A DNA stretch of 59,952 nucleotides, taken from positions 1 to 59,952 of the forward strand of contig JAWQRO010000085.1 in NCBI GenBank assembly GCA_033557835.1, given 5' to 3'. Of this stretch, positions 12,711 to 25,226 are shown one piece after another. Source of the DNA: Helochares maculicollis (taxonomy: Eukaryota > Arthropoda > Insecta > Coleoptera > Hydrophilidae). The notes below the pieces were generated by a model, which searched no databases, was not told where the DNA came from, and saw only the letters and a program-made list of their open reading frames with translations. Positions within the stretch are counted from its first letter, which is position 1. Every line of letters starts with the position of its first letter. The position numbers and the translations under genes were made by a program.

Positions 12711-15700
12711 GTAAGTTTTCTAAGGGATACACTTCATTAACCCCTCATTTCGTTTGGCAACTGTATTTTAAGTTAACTCAATTTCAGAGAAAAAAAACTT
12801 CTAGTGGAAAGTTTACGATGCTGAACGATACATTTATTTTCTTTTAAAACTTTTTTGTTTCTGATAAGTTGCTGTCGCCCAGATACTATGATAAAGAAGT
12901 TCCTTGACCGTATCGTAGACCTATAAATCTTAAACATTAACTTCATTGGTGTAAATATTTTGAAATTTCTAGGGCTTGGCTGAAACTTTATTTGTCTTTA
13001 TTACTTTCATGCAAGCATTAAGCAACTTAAACAGCTTTTTCTTTGAAGTCGTATATTCTTTAGCGAATTACCATAGAGCTGGACGACCTCATCGTGTTGA
13101 AATGAAATCTAGCTTCGTGCTTTTATACGATTCTCTTTACTTCTTCGGCGACTACCAGCATGGTCAAATGCCCTTTATTTTTATAGAGCTAGAACCAGAA
13201 CTCAGCACGTTTGAAATGTGTGTATATTATCTTTGCTCATTTAGTTTCGCTCCCTAGGTCCACTCAATTTTCAGGACATTTGTATTATAGCAGCTATTTT
13301 TATTTTCTTTGTATAATTAATTTTTTACATTGACGGAAGATGTACAGCAATGAAATGTCTAGTAATAATTAAAAAAAATTATGTTCTTTTGATAGATCTG
13401 AACGTTTGTAAAACCACTGGAAGTACCTATTAGACTAAATCATGTTTACTTAAAATAATTGCTAAAATAAAACTGTCAAGCAGTAGCAAAAAGTATCAAT
13501 GTCTATTAGATATTATTTACAATCTCTTATTGATTGATATTTCTGCAGCTTGCAGATTGTTTTCCTTAATAATAGTAAACCATTAATCTTAAATACTCTT
13601 TTGTCAATAATTTATAGAATCTCATTGCGTTCAGTATAAGATGCCGTTGTTGAATGAGTTTCAGAAACTAAGCAAAAGTCTTGTACTTCTATAAAAACTT
13701 GAGTTTTAGTTTGCTTCTGTTGGATGGCATTGGCCTTTCATGTTGATTTTCGAAAATAAACATGTATTGGTCCTGTTTCATGTATCATGTCTAGAAAAAC
13801 CATCTTTAACATTCACTATTTGTCAAAGCGAAGGTTAATTTAAATCCTGTGTCTTCGTCAACAAATCGCTCAAAGTCCGAAGCCGTGAATTGTACACGAA
13901 CACAATGATCCTATTTACAGATCATTGTGAATCGAGGTAAACCGAAAATGGTTAGTCTGTCCTTGAAACCCGACATCGGTGCTGGCGTTAATCCCATTCA
14001 AAATGTTTAGACATTTATAAAGCAAGAGCTCAGATAAAAGCACATAATGGTTTACAACTACTACCCCCGCAGCAATTGCTCTGTAAGATTCGTACAGTCT
14101 GATTGAAGTATTTTCACTCGTCATGAAGACCTGTATGTGTTGTTATTACAAGATTAATAGAAAAGAAAATAACTTCAATTAACAATAACATTATGGAATA
14201 GTTTGGAAATTAATATTTAATTTGTTATACAACAATTTGAAATATATTTTGACTTCATTAATTTACAAAACCCTTTATATAACCTAATGAAATTCCAAGA
14301 TCCACCCTAAGTCAGTTAATTCAGTTTGTAGCAGAAAGTTGACAAAAGTTTCATCCTCACAAACAAATATGATATCTTGTTGGTATAAGCATCATGCTCC
14401 TAAGCCTTTAAAGCGCGAAACGTTCAAATTAGAGGTAGTTATTTTTAATCCATAACGAATCGCCAGAAATTATAACAATTAATTTACTTTATAGAAAATT
14501 TCATCCTGATCATAAAGAAGTTAAAGGTAATGCAACAGATTCTATGGCTAGTTGCCAACGAAGGACAGATTACTTTATACGACTATAAATCGGAGCATTT
14601 TAATATTCTTTTACAACTCTGAATTATCAACGCTCATTAACAAATTTATGATCCATATATTAATACCTGTAATTCCTGGATCTAAATTTACCACCTATGC
14701 TTTCTCATGTTGAACTGGCTAAATCTATTTTTAATATAAACAATAAAAACTAAATATATAAGAAATAAAAACGATTAGTGGAATTTAATCTGGATATCTG
14801 CATTATGAAGTAAACACACTTAAAAATATAATTGCAAAACATCAACAGCTAACGACCTCTGAATATTTAAGCTAGTAATTTAGCATCTTAAGCTTTTTAA
14901 AGCAACAAAAATATATTAATATAAAAAGTTCATTTCCTTCGCAGAGAACATTTTTCTGGCTATAAGCATGTCTTCAACTTGAATTTACTAATAAACTAAC
15001 TGTATTTACATTTCTCAACTAATGACTGTCAGTATCTGTTTATTTTTAGCTACATTTTTCACACCTTTCTTGACCTAAACTTGTCATTCTCAAATTATAC
15101 TAAGATTTGACAAAGGCTATTTTGACATTTATCTTTTAAACTTCTTAGTCTTCTATTAGATTTGAACTTTAGCTAGTTTATGTACTTTTCAATTCTACCC
15201 CAATTATTTTTAAGTTGCAAATCTTTGTAAAACTATTTTATCCTTAATTTTCTCTTTTTTTAATTTCTGATACTAATTTTTACTTCAAAATGTGGAATAT
15301 ATTCAAATTCATGCTATAAAAGCTTTTATAATTAATTTTCATCTAGAATTTAGCAATGTTCACTTTTTAAAAGACGTCATGCAGTGTAATTTTAATATTT
15401 AAACTACATGTCCTCTAATAAACTTCTAGCATATATGATCTTTTTTGTTTTAAATTAAGTAAGGAAGGATTAACTGGATTTACAAATGTAATACTTAAAA
15501 CTGAGATACTTCGTCATTTTGCGAAATATAATGGATTAATGAAATCTGTGTTCTCTGAGTAGAGCATAGATTAATGTTGCTAAGTGCTTACTGTTCGATT
15601 ATTAATCCATTCAATCTGGACACAATAGGTTATCAACTAAATTGTGGAAATTCACCATTATTGTATTTAGTATTCATACTTAATTTAATCAGGATTATAA

Positions 15701-18700
15701 TATCGGGCATCATTACACAAACATAAGAATATTGTAATTTCGTAATATTGTAATACGTATTGACTCGTTTAAAAATATGGAATAAAGCAAGATTTTTTCA
15801 TCAAGATGCAGTTAGATAGAATATTTGCTCCCCAGTTATAGTACAGATAAAGCTACGATTATATACGCTTAGTATAATGGATAATAAATGTATTTTTCTT
15901 TGGGGATTCGCTTTCTTTGTAGTTTTAGATCTATCAGAAGCACACATTTTTATCAAAGAACATATCATAATAGCTTAGCTTAATATTTTGTGTCATTTGT
16001 GAGTGCGTATCGAGTATAACAATATGGTTATATGCTATCTACTTGTCTACGGTTGTCAGCAACCATTCTATCAAACGATATCGAAAGATATAATTTTGAA
16101 AATCATTTTCATTATATATACTTAACAAAGAACTCAGAGAACAACGAGAATGCCAGAAGCGCTTATCCTATGGTACATGCACTTTGAAAGTTGTTTATTT
16201 TAACAACAAGCATCAAACGTTGAGCAAGTCATATATAGTCTACTGTACAAGCAAGAGCTGCTCCTGCAATTTGGACCTCCATCTTTCCGTTACTTTCTTT
16301 ATAGGAAGGATAGTGAGAGAAATAAATACATAGAATCAAAATATTTCATGATATTTTATTATAATTGAGGTAAACATAAATATCTCAACTGCCCATGAAT
16401 ATATGTTTTCTTGTTACTTCTTAAGATTTCTTTGCTAATGTTAATCTATTGCTTTAACTTTTTCTACTAACTCTTAAGTTTTTCATTTCTATTTTTTCTT
16501 CGGTTGGGTTTCCTACTATATTTCACATACTTGGCTAGAGATAATGCTACCTATTTTTGCCTTTCTGTTTATTTGTAACGAATAAATTTAATTTGGCATC
16601 TATCTGCATCTATATCTGTTTCAGTTAGCTACCATTTATTCTCTCACATATTCCAAAAATGATACTGTTCTTGATATTCTGTGCAAACTCCTCATGTATT
16701 ACTGATATTTCACCACCCTATCTTCAATTAATATTCATCTCACTTTTTAGTATTTAAAGTTATTCCTTCTCACATACTTTTTCATATTCTATGCATTGTA
16801 TATGTCATGATTGTTGACTGTATCATTTTAGTGCCATTTTGTTCTTTCAATTCCCGTTTCGTTATCTTATCACTTTATTTTATGAGATTTGTTTCAATCA
16901 ATCTTCACTGGTTTTAATAATATCTATCACATAGCGAAATTACAGCTGTGTTTTGCGTTCCTCTTTTTTAACTGCTTTTTTTTTGGTTCATCAATTTTGA
17001 TCCTCAATTTTCATTACGAATTCATAGTTGCGTTGTCCTTAATTTGATATTTTGTTCCCACATTTCTCTCCAAAAAGTTTCCCATCTCTATTTTCATATC
17101 TATTTTATATATCTTGTTGATCAAACCCAGTTATTGTTATGATATTTTTTATTTGCTCGCTTTACAATTTCGTATACTATTTCCCTAGATTGCATATCAT
17201 CTTTTAGTTCCTAAATTTCATCTTTTAATAGTTTCAGTGTCGTTATTAATCACTTTAAGTCTCTAGTAATTTATTATACATATTAATTGTGATATTCAAT
17301 ATGGTAAGGTCAATTCAATGGTATTATTGGTTGCATATACTGCCAGTTTTAAATATAGTAATATGGGCATGTAATTATATCAAGCTAGAGATTTTTAATG
17401 TATTTTCCTATATAAAGAAATGCAGACTCTATAGATTTTTTCAGTGAATGTGGAATAAATATAGAATTTTTCATTCCAACTATAAAAGTACAATTTGTCT
17501 ATAACTCTATAAAAATCCATTTGCTAAAATAGACGTTAAGTGGAACCGAAATAAATATGGTATTATTAATAAGTTAATAATTTTGATACGAAAGAATCTA
17601 ATTTACAGATTATAAATGGATATTGCCACACTCATTTGTATGTAAAAAAATCAGATTACATCAACTTCAATCGGATTAGTTCAAAATAAGCAAGGCAAAG
17701 CTACATAAATCGATCAGTTCAATCAAGGAAGATCAGGATAAGCAGACACCATGCAACTTGTAAGAAACTGCGGTTCAACTGAAATGAACAATAAATCAGA
17801 CAAAACTCATTACTCAAGCCCAGGAGCTAAAATAAAAAGTGAAAAATTCGCGGGCGTTTCAACAAATATATTTCATTTCGCAACGATATTAAAAACGGTG
17901 CCGAACCATGAATGCGAAATCACTCAAGAACAAAATACGCTGTAGTATTATTTACAAATGCAAATATGTAATTAATCCACAGGTAACAACGTACGTCAGA
18001 TCATACCTACTACTAAGACAAAAACATCATACAAATGATTTTACAATTGAATAAAAGTTAACATATGTTCAGACGATAAATAAAGTTTATTATGTACATA
18101 ATATGAAATGTAGGCTTGTACCTACGATTCGAAATGACGTCAATTACCTAAGCGAATAATGTCTACGTACTAACTTAAATAATTTAAAAATAAGGAAGTC
18201 GGTCGTTAAAACAAACAATAAATTTAAATTTTATCAAAGAGATGCTGTTTAGTATTTATAATGAAAACCTCCTAAAATGTCTCAAGGTTTCCAAATGTAT
18301 CGTTTGAATAAATTAAGGCGAGCATTTCGCCATTCCAGATAAAGCGCGATACAAAAATAAAAACGTCTTCGTAATGACAACAAGTAAATCTGATAAAATT
18401 TTAATTTGATTTTATTATTGTTTGATTAGATCGCTCGCAAAGCGCAACCAAGCCGCAATGAATAAAATTTAATTTCTTGCAAAATTACTTGACTTGCTTG
18501 ATTAAAATCGATACTGTTTTGTGCTTTGTCCCTAACAAGCTTGTTATATTTCAAGAACATTTGCAACTAGTAATTACTAGTAATTATCAAATGCAGCGCT
18601 CGATAAACATTCACTGAATTATTAAATGAAATATCTCTTACGCTCTGTATACTCATCCTCGCCATACTTAAAATGCTGGAGACTCACACCATTGTTTCAG

Positions 18701-18851
18701 GAGAAATTACTTGCAACACTAAACATTACTGTTTTGTTGGATTGGTATATTAGCAATTAATTTAATCTTGATGTTTTACTGACTACACGTTAATTTGTAA
18801 TTAAGCCCTATTAATTAAACTAAACGAGCTAATTATGACGTTTTGTTTTAG
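12711..18851 (+). other. dnc intron (linker to UCR2), 6.1 kb
   Basis: This AT-rich intron is bounded by gtaagt and a ttttag acceptor. It contains a weak reverse-transcriptase-like relic on the - strand (13915-14124), a block of strong pyrimidine bias on the + strand (about 16.4-17.27 kb), a phase-compatible candidate alternative first exon (17751-17838) and a perfect cAMP-response octamer (18135-18142). These are described under findings or separate entries. No RNA gene or intact mobile element is seen. Confidence 0.75.
18135..18142. promoter_or_regulatory. Perfect CRE octamer TGACGTCA, site 1 of 5
   Basis: The sequence is the palindromic full cAMP response element bound by CREB/ATF-type bZIP factors. 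It lies about 0.7 kb upstream of the first UCR2 exon of dnc. It is the leftmost of a cluster of five. That it is bound or active is inference. Confidence 0.45.
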
Positions 18852-18964
18852 ATGAGGCTTACATGAAAATGGCTCTAGAGACAATGGAAGAACTGGACTG
18901 GTGTTTGGACCAATTGGAGACAATTCAAACACATCGATCTGTATCTGATATGGCATCATTGAAG
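18852..18964 (+). CDS. dnc: dnc (PDE4) exon: N-terminal half of UCR2
   Basis: Two bases complete an Asp codon begun in the previous exon, followed by 37 codons beginning EAYMKMALETMEELDWCLDQ and ending QTHRSVSDMASLK. This is the first half of upstream conserved region 2. It contains the near-invariant EELDWCLDQLET core, an amphipathic helix that contacts UCR1 in long PDE4 isoforms, and the MAS..K boundary at which mammalian PDE4 genes also have a splice junction. The acceptor is ttttag and the donor gtaaag; the exon ends in phase 0. Because of that phase the next exon can be joined either to this one or to the alternative first exon at 48738. Confidence 0.96.
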
Positions 18965-19420
18965 GTAAAGATTTTACATAAATTAAAGATTTCTATTTTA
19001 GCGCTATTTTCTCTCGGCTAACAAAAGTTTCGCCGCTTTAGGATTCTTTACTCACTTGTATACAGAACGTGCACGGACGTAATTTATGAATGAATGGAAA
19101 TTCAGCTGTCAACTTGGTATTTTGCGTTGTTCTTTTCTTTCACTTGTGAACAGTCTGGTAAATATTTAGACGTGAAACATTCTTTTTATTGAGAAAACGG
19201 CCATAATCTAGTCAGGTCTGACGCAGACAACTCTATTTTGCAAAATTGCTTCATGAAATACAAATTCCTACCTTAAACAATAAAATTACATTAAATTTAA
19301 TGACGACTCACGGTCATTCCTAGCCGTTTAAATTGTTCCAATTATCAAGTCTTGCTTAAATAACGAGTCTATTCGCAGGATATTTGTACGTTTACAACGA
19401 TCCTCGTTATAGGACGCCTC

Positions 19421-19428
19421 TGACGTCA
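19421..19428. promoter_or_regulatory. Perfect CRE octamer TGACGTCA, site 2 of 5
   Basis: This is a full palindromic cAMP response element about 460 bp downstream of the first UCR2 exon. It shares the 13-base string TCTGACGTCATTT with site 3 at 21066, which suggests a related or duplicated context. Function is inferred from motif and clustering only. Confidence 0.45.
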
Positions 19429-21065
19429 TTTACACACCTACAAATTCATAATTAATAAAATATTATCGTACTCAACGTTTTAAGTTGTTGTTTCTTCTTT
19501 GGCGCCAATTAAAATAAATACTTTTATGTACACGCGCCGAGGAAAATTTAGTTTCAAAACAAATTTGGCATTTGTCGAGCAAGTTTAGCTGGGTTAGTTC
19601 TAAGAAGTAGTCAATATATTATTATTAGTTAATCTTGTTCAGCTTCCTACACCTAAATTTTTTCTATACATTACAAATTTAATTTTAAAATACGAAAGGC
19701 AATGTTACCCTCTGTCGCAACTTAATGAATTGTTTTTTTAGCTTCGATGAAGTGGTTCACCGTTCCTCAGCTTAGAAACGTCACTCTCAAGTTGCGTGCC
19801 GCTCTTTTCCCTAAGGAAAGCATTATTCATTTTCGCGGACGTGCCTTAAACAATTTTGAAAGCCATTATTCATTCTGGAAGACTACTTAATCTATTTTAG
19901 CTTATGAAACTGTAGACCATATACTCAATGAACAAAGCAAAAGTAATCTCTTACTTCTCAAGTTTAACTGTATGTACGAAGTTAAAAAACAGAAACTCCA
20001 AAACTTCCTCTTTTCCACGGAAAGTTTCAGTAACTTCCGATTTTCGTAGCGTTTTGAATGTCTCTGTCGGTGTTTGCTTTGAAATCAAACAGGACTGCAC
20101 AAAATCCTGCCTCACTTCAGTAGTTTTATACAATTTTTTGGTTACGGCAAGTAGTTTCCACTTTTGAAATAAATAATAGAGTGGAAAACTTATGTTTGCG
20201 TAGCGTTTCTCGTTCAGCTACGTTTACAGAATGCATTTTTCCGTCAAAGCGCAAACGGTTTCATTACGGTTTATTTCTGAGTCGTCCGTGGTATGTTACA
20301 TATTGAGCAAATAAATAGTTTTTCATCGAAATCCTGGATATAATTTTCCATTAGAATGTTATGTTTCTAATTAGATTTCCTCGATTTGAAGATCCGAATT
20401 TATAATTCTCAGAACTGGTGGTAACAAATTTCCCCAATGAATTCGTGCCAACTGATCGCTCTCTTCATTAAAACGTATTAAGGTATTGTTTCGTACTTGT
20501 AAATTTAAAGTCCAAATATTATTAAGTTATGCGTTCGTTCATTATCAGTGATATGAAACAATGGGAAATATTGACAATTATTATTAGGAAACTTGCATAA
20601 CTTGCAATTTGTCGAACATAAGTGTAATTTCCAACGAAGAAAAAAAATCTGTATGAAATATAAAATAGCTCGTACGTGACAACAAACGCGTCGTTGTTTA
20701 TACTGGAATTAAAATAAATGTGTCGCTGTAATTAAAATTAAAATAGATAGTCTTTGTAAATCCCATTTTATAAATTGGCCTACATTTTAAATTTACAAGC
20801 CAACAAAATAAATTAATTGAGGCATTGGCCCAATTATTTAAATTAACAATATCCGTACACTACAATTTCATTGGGTATATTTCATAATTGCATACTTCTA
20901 ATAAACTGGCTGTAGCGCGATTAGTTTTTGTACAGTCATATTTTTTATAACTGGGACTTCCATATATATGCGGTAATATATTGGAATATCCTTTATTAAC
21001 TATATAATTGATTTACCAGTCAACTATAAACCATAAAATATCTAACTGCTATATCTAACATCTTC

Positions 21066-21073
21066 TGACGTCA
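21066..21073. promoter_or_regulatory. Perfect CRE octamer TGACGTCA, site 3 of 5
   Basis: This full palindromic cAMP response element has the same 13-base context as site 2. A one-mismatch version (TGACGTCT) follows at 22104-22111, inside the mariner fossil, where it falls in transposase-derived codons and is probably coincidental. Confidence 0.45.
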
Positions 21074-21987
21074 TTTCTTTGAATGGGGTAGGTTGCTTAA
21101 GCCGATCTAAGTATTGTGCTTTTCATTATTAAAGTTTTAAAGTAAATATTAAATAATGAGAATGCAGCAACTGCTTCTGTTAACTACCCATTACATTTTA
21201 GGTCAATTTTATTATTTATTTTGTTGAGATTGACTACTTTCATTGCTCGTTTGTCTGTCTCAATTTAAAGTTCTCTCAGAGGCTTAAGGTGATTAAGAGA
21301 CTTAATTTGCACTCGACAGTAAGAAAAATAATACGATTCTAGAGCCAAAAGAAACCATGCTATCTAATTTAATTGTCTAGAACGAACACTTAAGCGAGCA
21401 GGTTTAGGACTGGGAATCTGAACAATATATTTAACAAAGTTTTGAGCCTTTTTTTCTCTATATTTCGATAAAGAAATTAACAAAGTTAGATTGAATTTAA
21501 ACCAAATGTGCGCCGCTTTATTCGATAACAATTGTCCATTTCGAAGACAACTTCATAATTCCGCGATTAAGGATGTTCCCGCCGCAATTGGTAACAAAAC
21601 TTGACCAGTTCATTTTCACAAGTGTTTGTTGCGGTAAATACTTTACCTTCAAGAAAATTTTGCAAACTCTTAAAAAGCGCTAAGAATAGCTTGATGTCCG
21701 GTGTGAATTATACAGTGGGTGCGATATATCGTCCCATCCAAGTTCTCGCTGCTTCTGACCCGTCATTTAAGATATGCAAGAGTTGGCGTTGTCTTCATGG
21801 AAGACTACACGCTTTATATTGGCCCGTTGAGGACACTTCCCATACATAATATAGCTAATGACAATCAAAGTATGAGAACGTGGTGTCGCATACAGTATCG
21901 ACTCAAGAAAATCGGAATCAAAAATAAATTTCTAAGTGCAATTTAGTACCATTTCAATATGAATAAGTGCGAAGTTTCATAATAGTG

Positions 21988-22562
21988 TATGAAATTTGGA
22001 TCTACTACCACGATCGAAAATTAAAACAGAAACGTTTGCAATAGACAAGCAGATCGTTTACTTCCAAGGCAGGCTAAGAGAAATCAATCAGCAGAAAAAG
22101 TCATGACGTCTGTCTTTTAGAAGTTCAAAGAGATTTTGAATATCAATTATCTTATAAAAAGATGAAACCAATATTATTGTTATCTTTTGAATAATATAGA
22201 TAAAAACATTCGTGAAAATTTGGTTTACGAAAGTACTGAGAAAATGAGGATAATGTAACTGTGACTCTGACTCATTAAATTACGATTTCAGTGAACTGCT
22301 CCTTTATTCACCAGACTTAGCTCCCAGCGACTTCTATCTCTTCAGAAGTTTGAAACAATTTCTTTGGGGAAAGCTTTGTTTATCATATGCTACAAATGTT
22401 ATTCTATATATTTATCAGAACCTCATTTCAAAGATGGAATTTAGTTGTTGGAGAACACTGGACTAAATGTATTGAATTGTTAGGTGACCATATTGAATAA
22501 AAGATATCTTAAAATAAAATATCCGCGCTTTCATTACAAGGCGGAAAACTTTTCACCCAACT
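21988..22562 (+). mobile_element. Decayed mariner-like (Tc1/mariner) element, 3' half with right terminal repeat
   Basis: Three reading frames together recover the C-terminal half of a mariner transposase. First comes WIYYHDRK near 21997, then SAEKVMTSVF near 22090, then ELLLYSPDLAPSDFYLF near 22293-22345, and last EHWTKCIELLGDHIE directly before a stop near 22500. SPDLAPSD carries the last Asp of the mariner DD34D catalytic triad. The KVM.SVFWD motif that should carry the middle catalytic Asp is broken by a TAG. About 40 bp after the stop, gcggaaaacttttcaccca resembles an inverted copy of the typical mariner end (TTGGGTGAAAAGTTTTCC-like), so it is probably the right terminal repeat. I could not find the left end. 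Multiple frameshifts and stops make this an inactive fossil inserted in the dnc intron. Confidence 0.8.
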
Positions 22563-25042
22563 TGCACTAATTTAAAAAATCTCTATTCAATATTATGAAT
22601 TTTTGGATTATTATGAGCAATATGAGATTTTTTTCTAAAATATTCTCAATTTGTCTGCTCTTGAAGGCCAATTTCCCTTTTGTTTCCAACATCACTATTA
22701 CGCGTTTCACTTCCAGATTATAATTTTTCTTACACTCTTGTATTTGTTTATCCTGTATTTCGTAAGCTCTTCTTTGTTTGCTTCGTACTAATTTTTGGTT
22801 AGCCTAGTTTCACCATTTAATCTTCTCAGAAACGCCATTTTCACTTTCCTTATTTAAGTTTTGATGTCCATGATTTGCATGTTTGTGTATAATCAACATT
22901 TCTAGCTAAATTATCTAAAATTAAATATTTTTAAGAAAAACATTTACACACTAGACATTTCAATAGTTGAAGTGTCTACAAAGTAAAAGAATAATATTTC
23001 CTCTGTTTTTCGAAAATGATATTACGATCGTAAATTCAAGTCAAGCAATGTACATTAAACTTCCGTCTCTATATCGTGTAAAGAAGTTTCATATTAGTCC
23101 TTTGATTTTTATATGCTCGGTTTTCAATACTTGTTTTTCATTTCATACTGCACAAAATATTTGAATATACAAAATATATAAAAATAATAAACAAGCAGCT
23201 CATTGTCACCAATCATCTGTCGAGTTCACTTAATGCATTCTTAAGATCGTAGCAAATTAATAATAATAACAGCTTCTTATAATTAATCTTCATTGAAACA
23301 AACACGTTTAAATTACAAACTCAATAGTCGATCAAAAGCGCAATTCATCTAACAGATGTTCATTAATCCGCGCCTACTGTATACATATCATTCTATAAAG
23401 ACATGTTCGGTTTAGAAGATTCGATTTAAATATAAAATGTTCTTCCCATTAAGTGACAATTTTCATATAAGCTAACGTCTAAAATATTCCAATTTTACAT
23501 TTAAAAGCTTATCAAGCACGTGGAGAAATTTGTTAGCATATAGAAAACCTTTCATTAACTAATTTCACTTAATTATATGTTTTTAAAGATAAGGAAAAGT
23601 GCTCTTTATAAGCAAGCTATATATTTTCATTGTAAGTAAATTACTCGTGGCAATATTTTATTTATCTGAGCCCACGAAACTCTTTAGAAAGCATTGGCGA
23701 AAATTTTACACTTCATAATATCTTCATGGTAACACTACAGTTATACTAAATTTCGCTAAACATCGCTGTAATATAGGTATTTAATTTCAATGTCTTGTAA
23801 ATCTTGATAATTTAATTACTGGCTACTAAGGTCATGAATGAACGCATTTGATTTCTCCTTTATTGTTATACCGTATTTCGCAATGTTTCCCAACAGGACC
23901 TACTTTTGGGCCATCTGAATTCCCATGATAAATAGCAATGATTTCTCTATTTCTCATGATTTACACCTACGCAATGTTGAGATGTAGTCAGGTACATACT
24001 TACGTACGACTTAACGTTTTAATATTGAAAGTTGTTAATTAAACATAATTATCTGGAAAGAATAATAATTGCATTGCGGTTTCTAGTAGCTGTTCCAACA
24101 CAGTTAAATTTTCCCAAAGGTTTTTGACGCATTCCCTGTTTTTTTCATCACTCTAATGTATAGTGTTTTTTTGTGTTGCATTTTCTTATCTCACATATAT
24201 GCGCCATTACATAAACATTACACAAACTTAACTTTACTTTGTACTGGGTACACCTTAAGTATTTAAATCTATGTGGCTGCCAAAAATGTTTGGAAAATCG
24301 ATTGGATTATCCAAACTGCTACGAAAATAAGAGTTTTTTAATGTAAGCACAAGTGCTCATACTCAGCAAATAAATATAAAAAACGCTTTGTGCCTTTCGC
24401 TCCCTGAAGTTTCGCATAAAAATATTAGAACATATCAAATATTATTGTATCCCGAAAGAACAGACAAAATGACGCGCAAAAATTCGCCTTGCCTTGTTTG
24501 CCATATTGTTTGTGTAAGCGAAAAAAGTACAAAACAAGTAATTGTTTTCGAAGAACGCTACGTTTTTTGTTAAATTAATATTTGCTCATCTGGCATTTCT
24601 ATCTTGATTTACGGGACTTTGCAAACACGGTTTCATATATTAAATTTTTTAAAAATTACACAAAACTGAAAGAGCTTAAATACCTTAAATATTTCCTCCG
24701 CATCTTATTTGTTTTGTCGCTATTATTCAACAGGCATTATGTTATAAATTTGCAAAATTATGTTGCAGAATTTTAAAACTCCCTGAATTAATTCTGCGTA
24801 AGATAAGTAGGAAGAATTGCCGCTGGAATTTAGTTGAAACATACTTGGAAAAATGATTAACTGATGGTTTAGATTTAACAAATAGGTATACAAAATGTTT
24901 ATGACTTTTAAATGTTTGATTGATAGTGTTGGAGTAAGAAGTTCATGGCTAACCTACACCTGCAAGCAATCGAACTATATTTTCTTAGCACATAACTGAA
25001 CAAAGACCATCTGGTGGGAAATTTCGATTCTTAAAAGATTCC

Positions 25043-25050
25043 TGACGTCA
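25043..25050. promoter_or_regulatory. Perfect CRE octamer TGACGTCA, site 4 of 5
   Basis: This full palindromic cAMP response element lies 176 bp upstream of site 5, forming a close pair. Activity is inferred only from the motif and its clustering. Confidence 0.45.
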
Positions 25051-25218
25051 AAAGGAAATGGAAATTTAGCTTTGCTAATTTTATCAAGACTTAAATCAGC
25101 GCAAAAGTGACTAGCGTGGAGAATGGTAATCTTGAGCTAGTTAAAGAAGAGGTTGCTATCTATTGATCTACCAGTTAGTTTATCAATTAATTTAATAAGA
25201 AAATCGAAAATGACGTAC

Positions 25219-25226
25219 TGACGTCA
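25219..25226. promoter_or_regulatory. Perfect CRE octamer TGACGTCA, site 5 of 5
   Basis: This full cAMP response element is immediately preceded by an overlapping half site, as tgacgtactgacgtca. The doubled TGACGT makes this the densest CRE spot in the window. Confidence 0.45.

Noticed and set aside
12976..13257. 93-codon frame just after the linker exon, behind an acceptor-like ttctag
   Set aside because: It has no ATG at its start, no family is recognised, and splicing from the 12710 donor would hit a stop within four codons.
19951..20133. Overlapping open frames on both strands suggesting an inverted repeat
   Set aside because: I compared the ends and found no extended reverse complementarity.
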